A stretch of 64,000 nt of DNA from the NCBI RefSeq assembly GCF_016427555.1, contig NZ_JAELVS010000001.1, positions 372,001-436,000 on the forward strand. The letters are read 5' to 3'. Below, one piece after another: positions 26,102 through 34,324 of this stretch. Each line of letters begins with the position of its first letter. The stretch's first letter is position 1. A program made the position numbers and the translations under genes. The notes under the pieces were generated by a model that saw nothing but the letters and a program-made list of their open reading frames with translations, ran no database searches and had not been told where the DNA came from. Source of the stretch: Marinobacter litoralis (GTDB lineage Bacteria; Pseudomonadota; Gammaproteobacteria; Pseudomonadales; Oleiphilaceae).

Positions 26102-26881
26102 ATGCTACTGACGTGGTTAACGCGGCGCCTGGCAGCGTATTTATCCAAAGAGGTTTCGCAGCACTCGGTGCGAACCTCAACCTGGGAAGCCCTGAAAAGC
26201 ACTTTGCAGCCCGGTGATGTTTTGCTGGTGGAAGGCAACACTCGGATCAGTGTCGCCATCAAGTACCTGACACAGTCTACCTGGTCTCATGCGGCACTTT
26301 ATCTGGGGCCCCATGCCGGGCTCGGCACCTCGGCGCAAGGGCACCCCAACACTTTGATTGAAGCCGATCTGGAACAGGGCATCCGGCCGCTGCCACTGTC
26401 ATTCTACCGCCACGCCCATACCCGAATTTGCCGCCCGGTGGGGCTTTCTGACCAGGATATTCATATCCTGACGGACTACGCCCGGAGCCGAATCGGCCAC
26501 CAGTACGACATGAGAAACGTGTTCGATCTGGCCCGTTACCTGCTCCCGACGCCTCCGGTACCCAGCCGCCACCGCCACAAGCTGCTTGCGTTCGGCAGCG
26601 GCGACCCGACACGGGCGATCTGCTCGACATTTCTGGCGGAAGCGTTTCAGCGCCTGAAATACCCAATCCTTCCCATCGTGGAATTGTTGCCGGCAGATGA
26701 TCCGGATTGCATTACCTGCATTCGTGAACGCTACCGGATCAAACACCACTCACTGTTCACACCCCGGGACTTCGATGCCTCGCCGTACTTTCGCATCGTC
26801 AAACCCTCGATCGAAATGGCCGATTTCGATTACCGGACACTGGACTGGGACGAAGACGAATCAAAGCCGACGCTATTGTAG
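26102..26881 (+). CDS. YiiX/YebB-like permuted NlpC/P60 (papain-fold) hydrolase
   Basis: A 259-residue protein of the circularly permuted papain-like family (YiiX/YebB type). Likely catalytic residues are the histidine in STWSHAALYLG (about residue 61), the acid in LIEAD and the cysteine in RAICSTFLAEAF (about residue 179). Such enzymes act on amide or ester bonds, often in lipid or peptide substrates; this one's substrate is unknown. An amphipathic N-terminus is present but no clear signal peptide. It diverges from the cytochrome operon and its last nine bases overlap the convergent DUF547 gene. Confidence 0.82.
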   Translation: MLLTWLTRRLAAYLSKEVSQHSVRTSTWEALKSTLQPGDVLLVEGNTRISVAIKYLTQSTWSHAALYLGPHAGLGTSAQGHPNTLIEADLEQGIRPLPLSFYRHAHTRICRPVGLSDQDIHILTDYARSRIGHQYDMRNVFDLARYLLPTPPVPSRHRHKLLAFGSGDPTRAICSTFLAEAFQRLKYPILPIVELLPADDPDCITCIRERYRIKHHSLFTPRDFDASPYFRIVKPSIEMADFDYRTLDWDEDESKPTLL

Positions 26882-27724
26882 TTCCGGGAAGTTTTCCGGC
26901 CGATTGAGTAACCATTCATAGTCGCTGAAGCTGAGGCCGCGGGTGTTTCTGATTGTTTGAGCTCGCGCAGGGGCTGCCCATTTGAGAATAAAGGCCCGAA
27001 TAGAGCCTTCCGCTTCCACAAAATCGTCTTCGTACCAATTGAATAACTCGGTTACGGTCAACTCCTCGGAGGCCACCGTCAGATGGCGTGGGGTATGCAA
27101 TGCTCTCTGGGTGTTGTCAGCCAACAAGGTGTCCAGATTGGCCGCCGTGTAAATCTGTTTGCGCAACGGCGGGCAACCGGTGGATGCGCAATTCACAGCG
27201 AAATGAACACGGGCGTCCTTCCAGCCTTTGGCCTTGAAGTCCTCGCCGAGCAATATCCCTTTCTCGATGCCATCCAGACTTACGTCTCGACCACCCACGT
27301 TAAACATTTCGCGCTCAAACACCGAATCCACAAACGGATTAATGCGCCCACCGTAGTCCCATACCGACGACACCAATTGACCGCCGGGCCTATCGGACAG
27401 GATTTTATCGATCATGAAAAAGTTATAGGCGTTAATCCAGAAAGCGACGGCCTCTTCCCTGCCATTGAGACGGGTTACGTCAAACCCGGAAAGTATCTGA
27501 CGCTGCTCACGCAACAGATCATCAGTGCGGTCGTCAGCCAGCGCGCTGGCATAGTCGAACGCAGACACCAAGCCGTCATCCGGTAACGTGCGCTCGATAA
27601 CATGCTGATTCAGAAGGGCCTGGAACGGTGAATACACCGTTTCAGACACCGCAGCCTGCACCGGCAACACCGCCATTAGCAGCATTGCAACAAACCACGA
27701 TGAACACTGACTGCTTAAGCGCAT
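26873..27724 (-). CDS. Exported DUF547 protein
   Basis: A 283-residue protein with a signal peptide (cleavage near VQAA, residue 24-25) and a DUF547 domain marked by AFWINAYNFFMIDKIL and HFAVNCASTGCPPL. DUF547 is fairly common in exported bacterial proteins and resembles transglutaminase/protease folds, but no activity is established. The conserved cysteines in NCASTGC are present. Its upstream region has TGTAAC-N15-GCGTCTGAT, tying it to the ECF island. Confidence 0.88.
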   Translation of the reverse strand: MRLSSQCSSWFVAMLLMAVLPVQAAVSETVYSPFQALLNQHVIERTLPDDGLVSAFDYASALADDRTDDLLREQRQILSGFDVTRLNGREEAVAFWINAYNFFMIDKILSDRPGGQLVSSVWDYGGRINPFVDSVFEREMFNVGGRDVSLDGIEKGILLGEDFKAKGWKDARVHFAVNCASTGCPPLRKQIYTAANLDTLLADNTQRALHTPRHLTVASEELTVTELFNWYEDDFVEAEGSIRAFILKWAAPARAQTIRNTRGLSFSDYEWLLNRPENFPELQ

Positions 27725-27750
27725 AAGGCCTCTCCGGTTAGTACACAGGT

Positions 27751-27780
27751 ATCAGACGCACACCGGGCCAGATTGTTACA
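27751..27780 (-). promoter_or_regulatory. Candidate ECF promoter for the DUF547 gene
   Basis: On the minus strand, TGTAAC (27775-27780), 15 bases, then GCGTCTGAT (27751-27759), with the ATG 26 bases downstream. Confidence 0.62.
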
Positions 27781-27821
27781 CCCTCCGCCGACATTGGGCC
27801 CGACAGAGGGTGCGGCGGAGC

Positions 27822-28445
27822 TCAGCGCAGCTCGGGGTTGAGGGTGTAGGTGCCGGTGACCCGGGCGCTGGCCAAGACATGGCCCGCCATGGCTTCACGC
27901 ACCGCGGCCCCATCAAATTCCCCGGACAGATTCAGGGTTTCAACATCGAGCGCATGCACTTCAAAGTGGTAGTGGTGGATGATCTCATCGTTCCAGGGCG
28001 GGCAGGGGCCATCGTATCCGGCGTAGGTGCCAGCCATATCCGGATTGCCGGCTAAAAACTGGGTGTAATTGTTGATTCCCCGCACGCCAACCGGGCCGGG
28101 GCCAAACGGCTTACCTTTTGGGCTGACACCGTCGCTGTCTTCACCTTCCGGAATTCGGCGAGTCGTCGCGGGTACATCCACCAGCAACCAATGAAAGAAA
28201 TCCACGCGAGGCAGGTCTGCAGGAATGGTCTTACCTTCCTGATTCACGTCATCGGCAACGCTGGGCACGTCTGGATCAAACATCATTACCACAAAACTTT
28301 GGGTGCCTTCCGGCACGTCTTCCCAACTCAGTTCCGGGTTGCGGTTGGGCCCGAAACTCATGTGGTTATCGGGATTGAACACACCAAAGGCAAACTTCTC
28401 TGGTACCGGGCGCCCTTCTTCAACACCACCTACCTCTAATTTCAC
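27822..28445 (-). CDS. YbhB/YbcL family (PEBP-like) protein
   Basis: A 207-residue phosphatidylethanolamine-binding-protein fold of the bacterial YbhB/YbcL (Raf kinase inhibitor-like) family. The signature segments are NPELSWEDVPEGTQSFVVMMFDPDVP, FFHWLLVDVP, and GYDGPCPPWNDEIIHHYHFEVHALD. There is no signal peptide, so it is cytoplasmic. Function in bacteria is not settled. The GTG start at 28445 has AGGAG eight bases upstream. The 294 bases to ndh hold only AT-rich sequence and an eight-C run, with no other feature I can support. Confidence 0.9.
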   Translation of the reverse strand: MKLEVGGVEEGRPVPEKFAFGVFNPDNHMSFGPNRNPELSWEDVPEGTQSFVVMMFDPDVPSVADDVNQEGKTIPADLPRVDFFHWLLVDVPATTRRIPEGEDSDGVSPKGKPFGPGPVGVRGINNYTQFLAGNPDMAGTYAGYDGPCPPWNDEIIHHYHFEVHALDVETLNLSGEFDGAAVREAMAGHVLASARVTGTYTLNPELR

Positions 28446-28739
28446 GGTTTTATCTCCTGTTATTCGTTCCTTTCAATGTCTCAGATTAGCTTATACCCAA
28501 GCCGTGCAGATTCACAGTCAGGTTAACAACCGATTCTGGCGAATCAAGAAAATACAACTTACTGATAAATATATACTTTAGACCTAATGCCCATGGGCAG
28601 CCAATTGCCTTGCCTCGCCTTTGCCGCTAGTATTGGACCCCGCACACACGCCCCCCCCGGCCGAGACCAGAGGCGATAGCCAAGCGTTTTTGATCCGCTC
28701 AAGAGTGTTTGGCTTTCACTTCTCTAGGGTTTCACTGTT

Positions 28740-30050
28740 ATGGAAAGTCTGCACCACATTGTCGTCGTTGGCGGCGGCGCCGGGGGCCTGGAACTTGTCA
28801 CCAGCCTGGGCAACAAACTCGGTAAAAAGAAAAAAGCGCGTATTTCTCTGGTCGATGACGGTCTGACGCACGTCTGGAAACCCTTGCTGCACGAAGTCGC
28901 CTCTGGTTCGCTGGACGCCAGCACTAACGAAGTCAATTACCGGGCCCACGCTCGCAAGCACCACTACGAATTTCAACTCGGCCGGATGGACGGCCTGGAC
29001 CGCACCAACAAAGAAATCGTGATTGCCGCCTTTCACGATGGCGATGGCAACGAAGTGGTGCCTGAGCGGCGCCTCAAGTACGACACACTGGTGATCGCCG
29101 TTGGCAGTACCGCCAACGATTTCGGGACCCCCGGCGCGCAAGACCACTGTCTGTTCCTCGACAGCCTGCATCAGGCCCAACGCTTCCACAACCTGCTGCT
29201 GAATGCGTTTCTGCGCAAGAACCACGAGGCGCTGCAGGGCAATCCTCATGCCCTGAACATCAGTATTATCGGCGCCGGTGCCACCGGTGTGGAGCTGGCC
29301 GCCGAACTGCGCCTGGCCTCCCGCGAGCTTCCGGTGTACGGCATGAACCATCTCAAGTCCTCGGATGTCTCGGTGAGCGTGATTGAAGCAGCCGACCGGA
29401 TTTTGCCTGCCTTGCCCGGGCGTTTGTCAGCCGCAGCGACACAGGAACTGGAGCGCCAGGACGTAAAAGTACTAACCGGCCAGCCGGTGAGCGAGGTACG
29501 CAGCGACAGCCTGGTGATGAAAGACGGCTCAGAAATTCCGTCCGACATGACCATCTGGGCGGCCGGCATCAAAGCTCCGGCGTTTCTTGCTGAGCTGGAA
29601 GGCCTGGAAACCAATCGTGGCAATCAGCTGGTGGTCGAGCAAACCCTGAAAACCACCAACGACGACAACATTTACGCCTTCGGTGACTGTGCCGCCTGCC
29701 CCCAACCCGACTCCGAGCGTCCAGTTCCTCCCCGAGCCCAGGCAGCACACCAGCAAGCCGATACGCTCGCGAAAACCTTGTGTGCACGCCTCGAAGGCAA
29801 GGCCCCGGTACCGTTTGTCTATAAGGATCATGGTTCGCTGATCAATTTCAGCCACTACACCACCGTTGGCAATCTGATGGGTAACCTGTCGGGTCGCAGC
29901 ATGTACATCGAGGGTAAAGTGGCACGGCTGTTTTACGTGTCACTGTACCGGATGCATCAAGTTGCTTTACACGGATTCCTGCGTACCGGCATCATCTGGC
30001 TGATGGATAAAATCAGTCGCGCGATGCACCCCAGGTTGAAGCTCCACTGA
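28740..30050 (+). CDS. ndh: Type II NADH dehydrogenase
   Basis: Single-subunit NADH:quinone oxidoreductase that passes electrons from NADH to quinone at the inner face of the membrane without pumping. The first Rossmann motif is VVVGGGAGGLELV (about residues 8-20), the second is IIGAGATGVELAAEL (about 180-194), and the FAD-binding IYAFGDCAACPQ follows near residue 310. The C-terminal amphipathic region (GFLRTGIIWLMDKISRAM) should anchor it to the membrane. Length of 436 residues is normal. Confidence 0.94.
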   Translation: MESLHHIVVVGGGAGGLELVTSLGNKLGKKKKARISLVDDGLTHVWKPLLHEVASGSLDASTNEVNYRAHARKHHYEFQLGRMDGLDRTNKEIVIAAFHDGDGNEVVPERRLKYDTLVIAVGSTANDFGTPGAQDHCLFLDSLHQAQRFHNLLLNAFLRKNHEALQGNPHALNISIIGAGATGVELAAELRLASRELPVYGMNHLKSSDVSVSVIEAADRILPALPGRLSAAATQELERQDVKVLTGQPVSEVRSDSLVMKDGSEIPSDMTIWAAGIKAPAFLAELEGLETNRGNQLVVEQTLKTTNDDNIYAFGDCAACPQPDSERPVPPRAQAAHQQADTLAKTLCARLEGKAPVPFVYKDHGSLINFSHYTTVGNLMGNLSGRSMYIEGKVARLFYVSLYRMHQVALHGFLRTGIIWLMDKISRAMHPRLKLH

Positions 30051-30157
30051 GCGACCCCGGGGGCGCTACCATTGCGTCAGGTCCGCCTGCATAATGTCTG
30101 TCTAAGCAATCCGTTGTTTGGGCCTAGGCTCGGGCACATCTTCTGATCTGGAGTCTC

Positions 30158-31870
30158 ATGGATCCTACGTTCACGCTCATCGGCGCTCTGATGCTGGTTT
30201 TCAGCATTGTTCTAAGCCCCCTCTCCAGTCGAGTCGGTATGCCGGTTCTGCTGGTGTTTTTGGGTGTCGGCATGCTGATGGGCGAGGACGGCCCCGGCGG
30301 TATTGAATTTGACGATGTTGAGCTTGCGGTCATTATCGCCAGCCTGGCCTTGGCCGTCATTCTGCTCGATGGTGGTATGCGTACCCGGGCCGAAACCTTC
30401 CGGGTCGGCCTGAAACCGGCACTGTTACTGGCCACGGTGGGCGTGGCCATGACCGCAATGGGCGCAGCCGTCGTTGCCTGGTGGGTTTTCGATTTGCATT
30501 GGTTGATGGCACTGCTGATTGGCGCGATCATCTCCTCGACCGACGCCGCCGCCGTATTTTCATTGCTGCAAGGCCGCGGCCTGCACCTGAACGAACGGGT
30601 CAGTGCGACGCTGGAAATTGAATCCGGTAGCAACGACCCGATGGCCATCTTCCTGACCCTGATGCTGGTTACCCTGATCAGCCAACATCAAGACGGCGCC
30701 TTCAGCTCCGGGCTGCTGATGTTGCTGCAGCAATTCGGTATTGGTGCGCCAGCGGGCTTGCTGGGTGGATATCTGATCGTCGCATTGGTAAACCGCATTC
30801 ATCTCACTCCGGCTCTTTATCCCTTGCTGGTGGCAGCAGCGGGGCTCGCGGTATTCGCCGCCACCAATGCCGTCGGCGGCAGTGGCTTCCTGGCGATTTA
30901 CCTCAGCGGCGTCTTAATCGGCAACCAGCAGGTGAAAATGATGCCCATGATCCTGCAGGTTCATGATGGTTTGGCCTGGCTGGCGCAGTTATGCCTGTTC
31001 CTGATTCTGGGCCTGCTGGTCACACCGTCCGAACTGGTGCCGTTAGTAGGCAGCGGTTTGATTCTGGCCTTCGCTCTGATCTTCGTCATCCGGCCGGTGA
31101 CCGTGGTCGCCACCCTTTGGCCGTTCGGCTTTAACCGCAGAGAGATCGGCTTTATCAGCTGGGTCGGTTTGCGCGGCGCGGTGCCCATCGTATTGGCCTT
31201 GTTCCCGGTTCTGGCCGACTTGCCCGACGCCAAACTGGTGTTCCATGCCGCCTTCTTTATCGTGTTGGTGTCTTTGTTGGTCCAAGGCACCACCATGGCG
31301 CCGCTGGCCCGTAAACTGAAACTTGAGGTACCGGCCAGTGAAGCGCCGTTCCGACGCTTTCCTCTGGATGTTCCCGCCACCGGCGATCATGAATTGATGC
31401 TGTTTCCACTGCGCGGGAAAGGCTGGAACAAACCCAAGAAGATCAGCCTCTTGCGCTTGCCCGAACACACCGCGGTTGCCGGTATTTTCAGAGACAGAGA
31501 GTGCCTGCAGCCTCGCCCGGATCTGGAAGTCGCAGCCGGTGATGTACTTGCTCTGTTTGCCACCCCCGTTGGCGTGACAGAATTGAGCAAGGTCTTGAGC
31601 ACCCGTGAAGCCCCCAAACATCTGGCGGAACGAACCTTCTTCGGGGACTTCGTGCTTAACGGCGATGCTTTACTTGGCGATGTTGAACAAGTGTATGGCA
31701 TCGAGCTCAAAGAAATGCAGTCGGAGCTTACGCTGGCCAAATGCTTTGATCTTCGCACCAAAGGGCATCCTGTGGTCGGGGATGTTGTGACCATTGGCCC
31801 GGTGTCGTTAGTTGCGCGAGCGATTGAAGCCGATCGAGTGACCAAAGTCGGCCTGAAAATGGAATCCTGA
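30158..31870 (+). CDS. nhaP2: CPA1 potassium/proton antiporter
   Basis: A 570-residue cation/proton antiporter of the NhaP2/CvrA type. Residues 1-390 are the sodium/hydrogen exchanger domain with about twelve membrane segments, including the conserved SSTDAAAVFSLL and ESGSNDPMA stretches carrying the ion-binding aspartates. A TrkA_C regulatory domain follows (about 400-480), then a CorC/HlyC-type domain to the end. Members of this class exchange potassium for protons and protect against excess cytoplasmic potassium, which suits a halophile. Confidence 0.92.
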   Translation: MDPTFTLIGALMLVFSIVLSPLSSRVGMPVLLVFLGVGMLMGEDGPGGIEFDDVELAVIIASLALAVILLDGGMRTRAETFRVGLKPALLLATVGVAMTAMGAAVVAWWVFDLHWLMALLIGAIISSTDAAAVFSLLQGRGLHLNERVSATLEIESGSNDPMAIFLTLMLVTLISQHQDGAFSSGLLMLLQQFGIGAPAGLLGGYLIVALVNRIHLTPALYPLLVAAAGLAVFAATNAVGGSGFLAIYLSGVLIGNQQVKMMPMILQVHDGLAWLAQLCLFLILGLLVTPSELVPLVGSGLILAFALIFVIRPVTVVATLWPFGFNRREIGFISWVGLRGAVPIVLALFPVLADLPDAKLVFHAAFFIVLVSLLVQGTTMAPLARKLKLEVPASEAPFRRFPLDVPATGDHELMLFPLRGKGWNKPKKISLLRLPEHTAVAGIFRDRECLQPRPDLEVAAGDVLALFATPVGVTELSKVLSTREAPKHLAERTFFGDFVLNGDALLGDVEQVYGIELKEMQSELTLAKCFDLRTKGHPVVGDVVTIGPVSLVARAIEADRVTKVGLKMES

Positions 31871-31993
31871 CCGGAAACTGTGCCGGGGTACGTAAAGCCA
31901 ACAAATGTAACAAAACCCTCTTACCGCTACCCCGGCCCGCTATGCTATAAACTGCATGTACAAAATTTAACGTTCTGGCGATAGTGCAGCTTT

Positions 31994-32542
31994 ATGATTT
32001 TTCGATCCTTCCTGACAGCTCTGTTTCTTCTACTGCCCGGTGTGGTGGCAGCAACCGAATTGCTGGCCCGGGCCGACGAACGAATGATCATGCCCGAACC
32101 CCAAGCCTCGCATTCTTTCGACATTACCGAGGTGCTGGTGAAAAAAAGCGAGCGCCGTCTGTTTCTGTTGAGCGGTTCTGAAAAGGTGAAGAGTTACCGG
32201 ATCTCTCTGGGCGACAACCCGGTCGGACACAAACTCTACGAAGGCGACGAACGCACCCCCGAAGGCAGCTATCTTCTTGATTGGCGTAACGCCAACAGCG
32301 ATTTCTACAAATCGATTCACATCTCGTATCCCAGCCAGGAAGACAGAGAAGCTGCGGAAGCCTGGGGCCTGAAACCCGGTGGTAGCATCATGATTCACGG
32401 CTTACCCAATGATGCTGGCGATCTCGCATTTGCCTTCACAGGGCTGGACTGGACCAATGGCTGCATTGCCGTCACCAATGAAGAAATTGACGAAATCTGG
32501 GAGCTGGTTGACGACGGAACCCCGATCCGGATTTTGCCCTGA
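31994..32542 (+). CDS. L,D-transpeptidase family protein (ErfK/YbiS type)
   Basis: A 182-residue exported enzyme with a signal peptide (residues 1-20, ending VVAA) and a YkuD catalytic domain. The catalytic set is His135 in MIHGLP and Cys157 in TNGCIAV. Such enzymes form 3-3 crosslinks or attach Lpp to peptidoglycan. The OprI/Lpp-like lipoprotein gene lies just downstream on the same strand, and a second L,D-transpeptidase converges from the other side. Confidence 0.92.
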   Translation: MIFRSFLTALFLLLPGVVAATELLARADERMIMPEPQASHSFDITEVLVKKSERRLFLLSGSEKVKSYRISLGDNPVGHKLYEGDERTPEGSYLLDWRNANSDFYKSIHISYPSQEDREAAEAWGLKPGGSIMIHGLPNDAGDLAFAFTGLDWTNGCIAVTNEEIDEIWELVDDGTPIRILP

Positions 32543-32622
32543 ACGCCGAAATTGATGATTAACGCTATGACATCAGTGCATTACGTTGTTGTCATGAGCT
32601 ATGGAAATTCCCCTATACGCAG

Positions 32623-32652
32623 TTAACATTTTCTTCCGGAGTGTTTTACACT
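32623..32652 (+). promoter_or_regulatory. Possible sigma-70 promoter of the lipoprotein gene
   Basis: TTAACA (32623-32628) and TACACT (32647-32652) are 18 bases apart. They would give a leader of about 98 bases with several small inverted repeats before the lipoprotein ATG at 32757. A long stable leader is plausible for such an abundant lipoprotein. Confidence 0.4.
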
Positions 32653-32756
32653 GTTTAACGACTCCGGTAGTCATTGCCTACTGGCTTGACTGACAGGAAG
32701 TCGTCCGACTGGCTTCCGGGTCTCAGGAAATAAAACGACCAATAAGGGGATTTACA

Positions 32757-33038
32757 ATGCGTAAACTGACGATCGCTGGGTTTGCAATGGCCACTGCTCT
32801 GACTGCAGGCTGTGCCACAACTGATCAAGCTGCTATCGACGAAGCCAATGCAACTGCAAGCTCCGCCGAGCAAACTGCTAACAACGCTCTGAACACCGCG
32901 AACAGCGCTTCCAAGTCTGCTCGCACTGCTCAGCAGACTGCTGAAGAAGCTCTGGCTGCTGCCCGTGCCGCTCAGAAGTCCGCTAACGAAGCGAACGAGC
33001 GCGCCAAGCGCATGCTGCAGCGTGCCAGCCAGAAGTAA
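32757..33038 (+). CDS. Major outer-membrane lipoprotein, OprI/Lpp type
   Basis: A 93-residue lipoprotein: signal peptide with lipobox LTAGC (lipid-modified Cys19), then an Ala-rich heptad-repeat helix that should form the trimeric coiled coil of Lpp/OprI. It ends RMLQRASQK; a C-terminal lysine is the residue through which Lpp is linked to peptidoglycan by L,D-transpeptidases, two of which flank this gene. Codon choice is strongly biased toward a few codons, as expected for a highly expressed gene. A strong terminator follows. Confidence 0.93.
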   Translation: MRKLTIAGFAMATALTAGCATTDQAAIDEANATASSAEQTANNALNTANSASKSARTAQQTAEEALAAARAAQKSANEANERAKRMLQRASQK

Positions 33039-33054
33039 GGCGAGCGCTTAGCAT

Positions 33055-33084
33055 GAAAAAGGCCGGTAACACCGGCCTTTTTTT
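33055..33084. terminator. Rho-independent terminator after the lipoprotein gene
   Basis: GGCCGGT (33061-33067) pairs with ACCGGCC (33071-33077) around a three-base loop, preceded by A6 and followed by T7. It works in both directions and separates the lipoprotein gene from the convergent L,D-transpeptidase. Confidence 0.93.
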
Positions 33085-33087
33085 ATG

Positions 33088-34134
33088 TCAGAAATACAGG
33101 GTTTGCCCGGAAGCCGATTTCTTTTCAGACTCCGTTTTGCCGGAACGCTCATCCGCCGCCACTTGCGTCAGCTTCTCACCGATCATTCGGGGAATGCCAT
33201 CAGCCTGATCAACCGCCACCTCGATCGCCATGCGTTTGACCTGAGTATCCGGATGCTGTTGCTGGAAGGCTTCGATTTTGGCCATCGTTTCCCGCCATAG
33301 CTCCTCGCGATCTTTCGCGGTGTAATCTTCACGGGGACGATGTACTTCCAGCCAGATTTCACCGCCCGAGACGCCGACCTTCACGGACTCGCGAATCACC
33401 TGCACGGGCGTGCCCTTGGACACCTGATAAGCGAAGCGCGAGATGTCTTCATTGTACATCCGGAAGCAGCCGTGGCTGACAGCCATGCCGACACCAAACT
33501 GCTTGTTGGTGCCATGAATCAGATAACCTTTCTCGCTGAGCATCAGGGCATGCGTCCCCAACGGATTGTCAGGCCCCGGAGGAATCATGCGCGGCAGGTA
33601 ATCGCCCGACGCTTCATACTCCGCCCGGATACTCGCCGGCGGATACCAGGCTGGCGATTCCAGAGGCATGGTGACCTTGGCATTGGTCAGTGGAGACGGA
33701 TTGTCTTCGGTGCCAACGCCCACCGGATACACCTGCACCCCGTTATCGGTGAAATAATACAGACGGTATTCCGCCAGATTGATCACAATACCCTCGCGGT
33801 TAGAATCCGGCAGCACATACATGGTCGGCAGAGTGATTTGCGTACCTTCACCCGGTAACCATGGATCAACACCCGGATTCGCTTTCACCAGCTCGAGATA
33901 CCCCAAAGCCAGCTCGTTGCCGATACCGGCAAACGTGTCTTCATAGGCCGTCGTGAATACCTGCAGGTCACCGGCCAGATCGCCATTGACTGAAAAGGTG
34001 GGCACTCGGGGTGAGCGATCCGGCTTGGCATCACTGGCGCCAGCGGGCGACGCCGCGTCGGGTTCAGCCGCATTCAGTGCGGGTGCCCACAAAGCCAGGC
34101 TCAGCAACAAGGAAACAAGGTATTTCAACTGCAT
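33088..34134 (-). CDS. LysM-containing L,D-transpeptidase (YcfS/ErfK type)
   Basis: A 348-residue exported enzyme: signal peptide ending near LNAA (residue 22-23), a LysM-like region (about 58-104), and a YkuD domain with the catalytic SHGCFRM (His221, Cys223) and upstream LIHGTN. This is the plan of the E. coli enzymes that attach Lpp to peptidoglycan. The true start is the ATG at 34134, with GGAG six bases before it; the frame continues upstream but without a signal peptide at the right place. It converges on the Lpp-like gene. Confidence 0.93.
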   Translation of the reverse strand: MQLKYLVSLLLSLALWAPALNAAEPDAASPAGASDAKPDRSPRVPTFSVNGDLAGDLQVFTTAYEDTFAGIGNELALGYLELVKANPGVDPWLPGEGTQITLPTMYVLPDSNREGIVINLAEYRLYYFTDNGVQVYPVGVGTEDNPSPLTNAKVTMPLESPAWYPPASIRAEYEASGDYLPRMIPPGPDNPLGTHALMLSEKGYLIHGTNKQFGVGMAVSHGCFRMYNEDISRFAYQVSKGTPVQVIRESVKVGVSGGEIWLEVHRPREDYTAKDREELWRETMAKIEAFQQQHPDTQVKRMAIEVAVDQADGIPRMIGEKLTQVAADERSGKTESEKKSASGQTLYF

Positions 34135-34324
34135 AACACTCCACATCGGTTCAGGGCCGGTTGGTATGACTGACCGGCACTCAGCTCCAGAGTTCATTCC
34201 GGATCGCCGGGCCGCGTTCTCGTGTTCCAAGAGCAGCCCATTATATCGGCATCGCTGGCCGCCAACATCAAGAGGCCTTGAACAATCGTGGGTATCTTGC
34301 CTTTTCGTAACGCTGCAACACTGC

